Shown here: in pieces, positions 27,346 through 34,511 of the stretch
Numbering within the stretch: the first letter of the stretch is position 1
Layout of the letters: each line of letters starts with the position of its first letter
Assembly: GCF_001713395.1 (NCBI RefSeq)
Contig: NZ_CP016450.1
Location: 2,232,001-2,296,000, forward strand
Direction of reading: 5' to 3'
Length of the DNA stretch: 64,000 nt
From: Sinorhizobium sp. RAC02
GTDB lineage: Bacteria > Pseudomonadota > Alphaproteobacteria > Rhizobiales > Rhizobiaceae
Notes under the pieces: generated by a model
What the model saw: the letters and a program-made list of their open reading frames with translations, nothing else
The model's database searches: none
What the model was told of the DNA's origin: nothing
Program-made: the position numbers and the translations under genes

Positions 27346-27453
27346 GACTTGGCCTTTCTTTGCTGCCCCATTTATTGTGCAGTAGCACAGGCATCAAGGG
27401 CAGCCGTCCCTTTTTTGCCCTGCGACCGCCGCCTCTCGAAGAAAGCCTGCCGC

Positions 27454-29247
27454 ATGCCCTACACCCACAGCCCCTATAACGAGGTCCTGCTGATGCTCGG
27501 CGGCGCGCTTCTCGCGGCGCCAATCTTCAAGCGGCTGGGGCTCGGCACCATTCTCGGCTACCTCGCCGCAGGCGTGGTGATCGGCCCGATTCTGCACCAG
27601 ATCCGCGACGGTGAAGAGCTTCTGGGCGTCGCCGAACTGGGCGTCGTCTTCCTGCTGTTCCTCATCGGGCTGGAGCTGAAACCCTCACGCCTCTGGGCGA
27701 TGCGGCACGATATTTTCGGGCTCGGCCTGGCGCAGGTCGTCGTCACCGGGCTGGTGCTGGCGGGGCTGACCTTCGTGACGGGCATGGAGCACTGGGACGG
27801 AGCGCTCATCATCGGTTTCGGCCTTGCGCTCTCCTCCACTGCCTTCGCCATGCAGATCCTCGATGAGAAGGGCGACACGAACACGCGCTATGGCCAGCGC
27901 GCCTTCTCCATGCTGCTGTTCCAGGATCTGGCCATCGTGCCGCTGCTGGCATTGATCCCGCTTTTGGCGGAGCAGGCGCCGGAGGACACGACGACCGCCT
28001 TCCAGGACTTCATGATCGCCCTTTCCGCTATCACCGCGCTGCTGGTGGCCGGCCGCTACCTGCTCAACCCGCTGTTCCAGATCATTGCCCGCACCGGCGC
28101 ACGCGAAGCGATGATTGCGGCGGCTCTCTTCGTCGTGCTCGCCGCCGCCATGCTGCTGCAGATGGCCGGCCTCTCCATGGCAATGGGCGCCTTCCTGGCC
28201 GGCGTGCTGCTCGCGGACTCCTCCTACCGCCATGAATTGCAGGCGGATGTGGAGCCCTTCCGCGGTATCCTGCTGGGGCTGTTCTTCATGGCCGTCGGCC
28301 TTTCGTTGCATCTCGACGTCATCTTTTCCGGCTGGCTGACCATCCTGATCGCCACGCCAACCGTCATGCTGGTGAAGAGTTTCGTGATCTACGGCCTCTG
28401 CCGCTTCACCGGCTCATCGCACAACGACGCGGTGCGCATTGCGCTTGTCCTGCCGCAGGGCGGTGAATTCGGTTTCGTGCTGTTCACGGCAGCCTCTGCC
28501 GCCGGCATCTTTTCCGGCGGGCTCGCCTCGCTGCTCGTCGCCATCGTCACCATTTCCATGGCACTGACGCCAATTGCGGCAGCACTGTCCCGCTTCCTGC
28601 TGGTCGAGGATATCGAGGAGGAGATGGAGGAGGATTTCGAGGGGGCCGGCGCCGACGTGCTGATGATCGGTTTTTCGCGCTTCGGCCAGATCGCCGCGCA
28701 GATCCTGCTGGCCGGCGGGCGCGAGGTGACCGTCATCGACCATTCGACCGACCGCGTGCGCCAGGCGGCAAGCTTCGGCTTCCGCATCTATTTCGGTGAC
28801 GGCACGCGCAAAGACGTGCTGCGCGCCGCCGGCATCGAGCGCGCCAAGATCGTCGCCATCTGCACACAGGGCAAGGCGACCACGGACAGCATCGTCGACC
28901 TCGTGCAGTCGGAGTACCCGAATGCGACGATCTTCGCCCGCTCCTACGACCGCGTGCACACGCTATCGCTGCGTGCCCGCGGGGTGCAGCACGACGTGCG
29001 CGAGACCTTCGAATCCGCCCTGCTCTTCGGTCGCGAAACGCTGGAAGAACTCGGCGTCGAGCCGGAAGATGCACTGGCGATCGGCGACGACATCCGCCGC
29101 CGCGACGTCGCACGGCTGGAACTGCAGGCCGTCGAGGGCCTGACGGCCGGCCGGCACATGCTGCACTTCAAGCCCGTCAAGCCGGAGCCGCTGGTCAAGC
29201 CGAAGAACAAGACGCAGGCCGAAGTCGACGAGGAAGAAAGCGCCTAG
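27454..29247 (+). CDS. CPA2-family monovalent cation/proton antiporter (KefB/KefC-like) with RCK domain
   Basis: Membrane transporter of 597 residues. About 12 transmembrane segments (residues 5-395, from GGALLAAPIFKRLGLGTILG) form the Na+/H+ exchanger-type unit of the CPA2 family. A cytoplasmic TrkA-N/RCK nucleotide-binding domain follows (about 415-535: VLMIGFSRFGQIAAQILLAG, VIDHSTDRV). The C-terminus is charged. It resembles glutathione-gated K+ efflux systems, but no KefF/G-type partner is adjacent, so the gating ligand is open. The start at 27454 gives the family N-terminus; an ATG at 27349 is less likely. Its stop overlaps the convergent patatin gene within CTAG. Confidence 0.93.
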   Translation: MPYTHSPYNEVLLMLGGALLAAPIFKRLGLGTILGYLAAGVVIGPILHQIRDGEELLGVAELGVVFLLFLIGLELKPSRLWAMRHDIFGLGLAQVVVTGLVLAGLTFVTGMEHWDGALIIGFGLALSSTAFAMQILDEKGDTNTRYGQRAFSMLLFQDLAIVPLLALIPLLAEQAPEDTTTAFQDFMIALSAITALLVAGRYLLNPLFQIIARTGAREAMIAAALFVVLAAAMLLQMAGLSMAMGAFLAGVLLADSSYRHELQADVEPFRGILLGLFFMAVGLSLHLDVIFSGWLTILIATPTVMLVKSFVIYGLCRFTGSSHNDAVRIALVLPQGGEFGFVLFTAASAAGIFSGGLASLLVAIVTISMALTPIAAALSRFLLVEDIEEEMEEDFEGAGADVLMIGFSRFGQIAAQILLAGGREVTVIDHSTDRVRQAASFGFRIYFGDGTRKDVLRAAGIERAKIVAICTQGKATTDSIVDLVQSEYPNATIFARSYDRVHTLSLRARGVQHDVRETFESALLFGRETLEELGVEPEDALAIGDDIRRRDVARLELQAVEGLTAGRHMLHFKPVKPEPLVKPKNKTQAEVDEEESA

Positions 29248-30113
29248 GCCAAAGCGGACAGCTTTGCATCGAGCGACCGTTTCAGCTCGTCGCGGATGCC
29301 GGAGGAGGCGGTAAGCACCTCCTCGGCCTTGGCGAAATCGAGCACGCGGAAACGACCGACATCGGGTTGCAGGAAGATGTCGGGTGCAGCCTTTTCCAGC
29401 TTCAGCGTGACGATGGATCGCATGGTGAGCTGGGTTGCGCCATAGAGGCTGTCGATGCTGTTCGGCAGGCCCGCGGTACCGGCCGGCGGGTGGCCGATGA
29501 CGTCGACGCCGATGGTGATGTCCGCATGCCCTCTCAGATGATCGAACGGCACCGGGTTCCACAGGCCGCCGTCGATCATCACGCGCCCGTCGATCAGCAC
29601 CGGGCGAAAGACGGCGGGCAGTGCCGCGGAGGCGGCGATCGCCGGGAAGAGCGCGCCGCTCTCGCAAACGCATTCGCACTGGCCGTAGTAATCCGACGCG
29701 ATGACCTTCAGCGGGATTTGCAGGTCTTCGAAGGTTTCCGGCAGGCGATCCGGCAGAAAAGCCTTTAACACGCGTTCGAGGTTGAATTGCCCGACGCGAA
29801 AACCACCGGCGACGACTTCTGAAAACCGTGTGGGGCGCAGGCTCCACAGCCGGTTCATGATGCGGCTCGGATGGCCGATGGTGGCAAGCGTGTGTTCGCG
29901 GATTTCCTTGCCCGTCATGCCGGCCGCCATGGCGGCGCCCATGATGGCGCCGATGGAGGCGCCCGAAATCAGCACCGGGCGGATGCCGAGTTCGTCCAGC
30001 ACCTCGATGACATGGATGTGGGCAAGGCCGCGTGCACCACCGCCGCCGAGCGCGATCGCGACGGTCGGGCCGCCGGCACGCAGGCTGTCAACGGAAACGA
30101 AGGCTTCGGTCAT
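29244..30113 (-). CDS. Patatin-like phospholipase family protein
   Basis: Lipid acyl hydrolase of 289 residues. The oxyanion-hole motif is GGGGARGLAH, the nucleophile elbow GASIG (GxSxG) and the catalytic Asp lies in MIDGGLWNPV (DGG). No signal peptide is apparent, so it is probably cytoplasmic or membrane-associated and may act on phospholipids. Bacterial members include RssA-like and ExoU-like proteins. This one is of the short RssA-like type, whose substrate is unknown. The gene ends overlapping the KefB-like gene by 4 bp, and rsmD begins the next minus-strand group 30 bp upstream. Confidence 0.92.
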   Translation of the reverse strand: MTEAFVSVDSLRAGGPTVAIALGGGGARGLAHIHVIEVLDELGIRPVLISGASIGAIMGAAMAAGMTGKEIREHTLATIGHPSRIMNRLWSLRPTRFSEVVAGGFRVGQFNLERVLKAFLPDRLPETFEDLQIPLKVIASDYYGQCECVCESGALFPAIAASAALPAVFRPVLIDGRVMIDGGLWNPVPFDHLRGHADITIGVDVIGHPPAGTAGLPNSIDSLYGATQLTMRSIVTLKLEKAAPDIFLQPDVGRFRVLDFAKAEEVLTASSGIRDELKRSLDAKLSALA

Positions 30114-30143
30114 CGCTGGCGTCCTCTGCGGAGGCCTGGCGGA

Positions 30144-30704
30144 TCAGCCGGCCCGGTAGCGGTAGAAATGCATGCGTGTGTCGCCGAAGGTGCGGACCTC
30201 GAGAAGATCGAAACCATCGATGGCGGCAGGCTGAATATCGGCGCGCTCCTCGAGGATCGCAAGGGCGCCGTCGACGAGCCAGCCGCCGCGGGCTGCTGCA
30301 TCGAGCGCGCGTTCACCGAGGCCCTTGGCGTAGGGCGGATCGGCGAACAGGAAATCGAATGGTTCCACCGTGCCGACGACGCCGAGCGCTGTGGCATCGC
30401 GCCGGAAAATCTTGGCGCGGCCGATGACGCCGAGCGTTTCGATGTTTGAATGCAGAAGCCCCCTGCCCTCGACGCTCTGCTCGACGAAGAGTGCCGCGCG
30501 GGCGCCGCGCGACATCGCCTCCAGGCCAACGGCACCCGTTCCCGCGAAGAGATCGAGCACGCGTGTGCCGTCGAGCGCTTCAGGATAGGCATGGGACAGG
30601 ATGTTGAACAGGCTTTCGCGCGTGCGGTCCGAAGTCGGACGAATGTCATCCGACTTCGGCGTTGCAAGCGAACGGCCGCGAAACTCTCCGCCGACGATCC
30701 GCAC
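30144..30704 (-). CDS. rsmD: 16S rRNA (guanine(966)-N2)-methyltransferase
   Basis: SAM-dependent methyltransferase of 186 residues that modifies G966 of 16S rRNA in 30S assembly. Signature elements are RIVGGEFRGRSL at the N-terminus, RPTSDRTRESLFNIL, the SAM-binding VLDLFAGTGAVGLEAMSRGA and the catalytic DPPYAKG. It starts with GTG, has GGGGAAG upstream, and begins 6 bp after the pseudouridine-synthase stop, so the two rRNA-modification genes are co-transcribed. Confidence 0.95.
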   Translation of the reverse strand: MRIVGGEFRGRSLATPKSDDIRPTSDRTRESLFNILSHAYPEALDGTRVLDLFAGTGAVGLEAMSRGARAALFVEQSVEGRGLLHSNIETLGVIGRAKIFRRDATALGVVGTVEPFDFLFADPPYAKGLGERALDAAARGGWLVDGALAILEERADIQPAAIDGFDLLEVRTFGDTRMHFYRYRAG

Positions 30705-30710
30705 TGCTGA

Positions 30711-32705
30711 TTACTTCCCCTTGCCGCGCGGGCCGCCCGAAGGCCGGCCACCGGGCTTGCCGGCAGGCTTACCGCCGGACGGGCGACCACCCGGCTTGCC
30801 GCCGAAGGATTTGCCACCGGAAGGCTTTGCGCCGAACGGCTTGCCGCCATCACGGCGCGGCGGACGGTCGGAGAACGTGCGTTCGCCCTCTGCCCTGGGC
30901 TTGCGATCACCGAAGGAACGCTCGCCTTCTGCGCGTGGCTTGCGGTCGCCGTGGGCCGGGCGGGCACCGAAGGAACGTTCGCCTTCCGCACGCGGTTTAC
31001 GATCGCCGCGGGGCGGACGATCAACGAACGAGCGTTCACCCTCGGCGCGCGGTTTGCGGTCGCCACGCGGCGGACGGTCACCGAAACCGCGGGGCGCGCG
31101 GTCGTCGCCGGCACCGGAGCGCGGGCGGCCGAAGCCACCGCGACCACCGTCGTCACGGTCGCTCTTTTCCGGCTCGCTGGCGCGGATCCATTCGCCGTCT
31201 TCGTCACGCGTCTTCAGGACACGGGGCTTGTCTGCCCGGTCGTCGCCGGGGCGGCCGCGCGCCGGTCCCTTGCGGTCGGGATCGAACTTCTTTGCCGAGC
31301 GTGTCGGCGCGCCATCGGCTGTCCTGCCGTAGCGCTTGGTCTTCGGCGCGCCTTCGGGACGTTCCCGCGGTTCGCGCTTCACGCCTTCAGACGTCTCGGC
31401 CTTCTTTTCGGCAACGGGACGGGCGCCGGGCGCCATCCAGACGTTGGACTTGCGGGCACGGTTGGCGGGCTCGCGCTTCGGCTTGCTGTCGAACGTGTTT
31501 TCTTCGCGATCCCGATCGCGCGGGCCGCCACGCGGCTTGTCACCAAAGCGGTCGTCGCGCTTGGTATCGAGCCGCGCGCGGGCCTTTTCGCGACGGTCTT
31601 CCGGCTTCTCGCGGCGCTCGGCGGGACGTTCACCCCAGCCAGGTGCGGCGTCGCGACCCTTTTTCGCGGGTTTCTCGTCCTCATCCGGCGCATGATCGAA
31701 CAGCGGCGCATCGAAATTCGCCTTGGCTTCCTCGATCAGGCGGGGGCCGAGCTGGTCGCGCAGCGTGCGGCCGCGGATTTCCTGTGCCTGGCCTTCCGGC
31801 AGTTCGCCGAGCTGGAACGGGCCGTAGGAAATGCGGATCAGGCGGTTCACGTCGAGACCAAGCGCACCGAGCACGTTCTTGATTTCGCGGTTCTTGCCTT
31901 CACGAAGGCTGACGGTGATCCAGACGTTGGTGCCCTGCACCTTGTCGAGCGTCGCATCGATCGCGCCGTAGAGCACGCCTTCGACGGCGATGCCGTCCTT
32001 CAGCTTGTCGAGATCGGCCTGCTCGATCTTGCCATGAGCGCGCACGCGGTAGCGGCGCAGCCAGCCGGTCGTCGGCAGTTCCAGCATGCGGGCAAGGCCG
32101 CCATCGTTGGTCAGCAGCAGCAGACCTTCGGTGTTGATGTCGAGGCGGCCGATAGACATGACGCGCGGCAGGTCTTCGGGCAGGTTGTCGAAGACGGTCG
32201 GGCGGCCTTCCGGGTCGGCATTGGTGGTCACGAGACCCGCCGGCTTGTTGTAGAGCCAGAGGCGCGTGCGCTCGATGCCGCGGATCGGCTGGCCGTCGAC
32301 CTCGATGTGGTCGGCGAAGGTGGCGTTGACGACCGGCGTCTCCAGCACCTTGCCGTTCACGCTGACGCGGCCTTCCATGATCATGCGCTCGATATCACGA
32401 CGCGAGGCGACGCCCGCGCGGGCGAGCAGCTTGGAAATGCGCTCGGGCGCAAGATCTGTGCTGGCCGAGGCGGCCGGCGCTGCCTTGGCAGGCCGTGCAT
32501 CACGGGCGGGCTTGCCATCACGGGGAGGCTTACCGTCCCGCGGGGCCGGCTTTCCGGAGAACGATTTGCCCTCGGGTTTGCGGCCCGCAGGCTTTTCAGC
32601 CGAAAAGGATTTCTTGCCCGGTGCGGCCGATGCGGCGCCACGCGGCTTACGATCACGGCCCTCGGGCTTGTCGCCCGGCCGTTTTGGCTTGTCTTTGAAT
32701 GTCAT
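30711..32705 (-). CDS. rRNA pseudouridine synthase (RsuA/RluB type) with long basic repetitive tail
   Basis: Pseudouridine synthase of the RsuA/RluB/RluF family, 664 residues, more than twice the family's usual length. An N-terminal basic Lys/Pro/Gly region (1-85) precedes an S4 RNA-binding domain (about 89-135: ISKLLARAGVASRRD). The catalytic domain (about 145-330) carries GRLDINTEGLLLL with catalytic Asp189. From about residue 335 to the end the protein is Arg/Lys/Gly/Asp-rich and repetitive, including several copies of GDRKPRAEGERSF and a terminal KPGGRPSGG-type stretch. The tail is presumably disordered and RNA-binding. rsmD follows after 6 bp. It probably modifies 23S (RluB-like) or 16S rRNA; the target is not certain. 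Confidence 0.92.
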   Translation of the reverse strand: MTFKDKPKRPGDKPEGRDRKPRGAASAAPGKKSFSAEKPAGRKPEGKSFSGKPAPRDGKPPRDGKPARDARPAKAAPAASASTDLAPERISKLLARAGVASRRDIERMIMEGRVSVNGKVLETPVVNATFADHIEVDGQPIRGIERTRLWLYNKPAGLVTTNADPEGRPTVFDNLPEDLPRVMSIGRLDINTEGLLLLTNDGGLARMLELPTTGWLRRYRVRAHGKIEQADLDKLKDGIAVEGVLYGAIDATLDKVQGTNVWITVSLREGKNREIKNVLGALGLDVNRLIRISYGPFQLGELPEGQAQEIRGRTLRDQLGPRLIEEAKANFDAPLFDHAPDEDEKPAKKGRDAAPGWGERPAERREKPEDRREKARARLDTKRDDRFGDKPRGGPRDRDREENTFDSKPKREPANRARKSNVWMAPGARPVAEKKAETSEGVKREPRERPEGAPKTKRYGRTADGAPTRSAKKFDPDRKGPARGRPGDDRADKPRVLKTRDEDGEWIRASEPEKSDRDDGGRGGFGRPRSGAGDDRAPRGFGDRPPRGDRKPRAEGERSFVDRPPRGDRKPRAEGERSFGARPAHGDRKPRAEGERSFGDRKPRAEGERTFSDRPPRRDGGKPFGAKPSGGKSFGGKPGGRPSGGKPAGKPGGRPSGGPRGKGK
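30859..31085 (-). repeat. Tandem coding repeat in pseudouridine synthase tail
   Basis: Imperfect tandem repeats, about 36-63 bp apart, encode (D/G)RKPRAEGERSF followed by xxRPPRG-type linkers, roughly residues 541-616 of the pseudouridine synthase. Four copies of the core can be read. The third-position differences between copies show that selection has acted on the protein sequence or that the duplication is old. The unit length is prone to slippage, so copy number may vary between strains. Confidence 0.75.
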
Positions 32706-32774
32706 TTGTGTTGCCTGCGTTTTGGCGTGTCCTATCAGGTCACACGCCCCGGGTTAAGAGGAATTCGTTGTGCG

Positions 32775-33218
32775 ATGACAAATCGCTTCATGGAGATCGC
32801 GCTTTGCGAGGCGCGCGCGGCCGGCGAACGGGGCGAAGTGCCGGTCGGGGCCGTGCTGGTGCTCGATGGCACGATCATCGCGCAATCCGGCAACCGGACG
32901 CGGGCGGAGACCGATGTGACCGCCCATGCCGAGGTTGCCGTCATCCGCGAGGCCGCCCGCAAACTCGGCCAGGAGCGTCTCACCGGCGCCGATCTCTACG
33001 TGACGCTGGAGCCCTGCACACTCTGCGCCGCCGCCATTTCCTTCGCCCGGATCCGCCGGCTGTACTACGGCGCAGAGGACCCGAAGGGCGGCGCGGTGGA
33101 CAATGGCGTGCGCTTCTTCGCGCAACCGACCTGCCACCATGCACCGGACGTCTATTCCGGCATCGGCGGCCTGGAGGCTGCGGAAATCCTGAAGGATTTC
33201 TTCGCCGAACGGCGCTGA
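32775..33218 (+). CDS. tadA: tRNA-specific adenosine deaminase
   Basis: Zinc-dependent deaminase of 147 residues that converts A34 to inosine in tRNA-Arg(ACG). The zinc and proton-shuttle motif is HAEVAVI (HAE) and the second zinc motif PCTLCAAAI (PCxxC). N-terminal MEIALCEARAAGERGEVPVG and the later FDNGVRFF-like VDNGVRFFAQP fit TadA. The start is the ATG at 32775. The gene is transcribed divergently from the pseudouridine synthase with a 69-bp gap and ends 15 bp from the convergent GNAT gene. Confidence 0.95.
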   Translation: MTNRFMEIALCEARAAGERGEVPVGAVLVLDGTIIAQSGNRTRAETDVTAHAEVAVIREAARKLGQERLTGADLYVTLEPCTLCAAAISFARIRRLYYGAEDPKGGAVDNGVRFFAQPTCHHAPDVYSGIGGLEAAEILKDFFAERR

Positions 33219-33233
33219 TCAAAACTTTGGGAT

Positions 33234-33719
33234 TTATCCAGCGGCGAACTGACGAAGTTTTTCACCATCCAGCCGGTAGCGGACCCATTCCGGCTTGGGC
33301 TCGGCGCCGATCGCATCATAGACGCGGATCGCCGGCGTATTCCAGTCGAGCACGCTCCACTCGAACCGCGCGCACCCCTCATCAAGCGCGGTGCGCGCGA
33401 GATGGCGCAGCAGCATCTTGCCGACGCCGGCGCCGCGATGGTCGGGCGTCACATAAAGGTCTTCGAGATAAAGGCAGTTCTTCGCCTGCCAGGTGGAATA
33501 GGTCTTGAACCACACGGCGGAGCCAGCGGGTTCGCCGTCCTCGGTCTCGCAGATGGCGGCGTCGCTGACCGAGCCTTCGCCGAAAAGCGAGGCGGCAATG
33601 CTCTGTTCCGTCGCTGCGACTTCGTGCAGCGCTTTTTCATAGTCGGCAAGTTCGCGGATGAACCGCAGGATGATCGCGGCGTCGTCAACCGACGCCGGAC
33701 GAATGCGATAAGCCTTCAT
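33234..33719 (-). CDS. GNAT-family N-acetyltransferase
   Basis: GCN5-related acetyltransferase of 161 residues. The acetyl-CoA loop appears as YVTPDHRGAGVGKMLL (R/QxxGxG/A), preceded by LYLEDLYV, and RPASVDDAAIILRFIRELAD opens the fold. It resembles the diamine acetyltransferase (SSAT)-like group, which acetylates small amines, but the substrate cannot be read from the sequence. AAGG precedes the ATG at 33719. The gene starts 4 bp after the stop of the lipoprotein gene, so both are probably on one transcript. Confidence 0.9.
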   Translation of the reverse strand: MKAYRIRPASVDDAAIILRFIRELADYEKALHEVAATEQSIAASLFGEGSVSDAAICETEDGEPAGSAVWFKTYSTWQAKNCLYLEDLYVTPDHRGAGVGKMLLRHLARTALDEGCARFEWSVLDWNTPAIRVYDAIGAEPKPEWVRYRLDGEKLRQFAAG

Positions 33720-33723
33720 GGCC

Positions 33724-34338
33724 TTAGAACGGCCACCAGCTAGACCCGCCCTGCTTGGCCGCCTTGGCTTCCTTCTTGCGGCGACGCTCCTTGGTCTTTT
33801 CCGGCTCACCGAGATCGGCCTGAGCCTCCTCGGGAAGGCGGCGGTAGTCCAGCGGCGGATCGCTCAGGTAGCGGCGCTTGTCGGAATAGGCGCCCATCTC
33901 CAGCCGGCGTGCCTCGCGATAGGCGGCCGTCTGCTCGGATGCGGAGAGCTTGCGGTTCGTCGTACCCTGATTGGCGAGCGGAGACCGGTAGTTCACGTCA
34001 CCGCTGTTTTCATCCGCTTCCGCCCGCAGGCGTTGGCGCATGTCTTCGGGGCTTTCCAGCCATCCCGGATTGTTCTTGCCGGAAACAGAATCCTGCGGCG
34101 TGGTGAGTGCGGTTTGATCCTTCGGCACAACGAGGCCGCCGCGCGGCTGGTAGCGGATATTTTTCGCTTCCTCATTGTCGGGCTGAACCATGACGGCGTT
34201 GCCGACATCTTCCACCAGCTGTTCGCCGGCGCTCTTGCCCGTGCCGTAGGTCGGTCCCATGCAGCCGGTCAAAAGGAAACTTCCGCCCAAAAGACCGATC
34301 AGGCCGGTACGCACCCGAATATTTCGCGTCATTCCCAT
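33724..34338 (-). CDS. Putative lipoprotein
   Basis: Predicted lipoprotein of 204 residues. A short signal peptide ends with the lipobox LLTGC near residue 28, so the mature N-terminal Cys would be lipidated. The rest is hydrophilic, with a Pro-rich segment (YQPRGGLVVPKDQTALTTPQ) and a very basic C-terminus rich in Lys/Arg ending in SSWWPF. I recognise no domain. The position downstream of ileS and the lipobox suggest an envelope role, possibly outer-membrane assembly as for some alphaproteobacterial lipoproteins, but this is speculative. GGAAGG precedes the ATG at 34338; the frame is open to 34401. Confidence 0.8.
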   Translation of the reverse strand: MGMTRNIRVRTGLIGLLGGSFLLTGCMGPTYGTGKSAGEQLVEDVGNAVMVQPDNEEAKNIRYQPRGGLVVPKDQTALTTPQDSVSGKNNPGWLESPEDMRQRLRAEADENSGDVNYRSPLANQGTTNRKLSASEQTAAYREARRLEMGAYSDKRRYLSDPPLDYRRLPEEAQADLGEPEKTKERRRKKEAKAAKQGGSSWWPF

Positions 34339-34376
34339 GAATACCCTTCCAGCAGAGCCGGCGCCCCAAAGCTCAA

Positions 34377-34398
34377 GCACGGCAATAGATCGCCGTGC
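34377..34398. repeat. Hairpin upstream of lipoprotein gene
   Basis: GCACGGC, eight bases, GCCGTGC form a perfect 7-bp stem 39-60 bases upstream of the lipoprotein start. It has no T-run on the minus strand, so it may be a leader structure or a weak transcription barrier after ileS. Confidence 0.35.
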
Positions 34399-34473
34399 CA
34401 TGGCGGAAAAATCCGACCATTTTCAGGCAGCAATACCGGATGAAGCATGGAAGTGCAATTCATCCGGGGGATC

Positions 34474-34497
34474 GACGGCCGGAAAGCCCCGGCCGTC
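34474..34497 (-). terminator. Possible terminator hairpin after ileS
   Basis: A 9-bp perfect stem GACGGCCGG / CCGGCCGTC with a 6-base loop lies 14 bases past the ileS stop codon. It lacks a clear T-run, so it may only partly terminate or protect the ileS mRNA end. Confidence 0.5.
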
Positions 34498-34511
34498 AAC
34501 AGGCAGACCCG

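Noticed and set aside
30859..31085. Tandem repeats examined as a possible CRISPR array
   Set aside because: Repeats are in frame within a coding region, differ between copies and have no unique spacers; no cas gene is present.
30951..33218. 755-residue open frame on the plus strand
   Set aside because: Most of it is antisense to the pseudouridine synthase. Only its last 147 residues are a real gene (tadA, starting at 32775).
34339..34511. lspA (signal peptidase II) expected near ileS
   Set aside because: Only 173 bp separate ileS from the lipoprotein gene, too short for lspA, and no frame resembles it; it must lie elsewhere in the genome.
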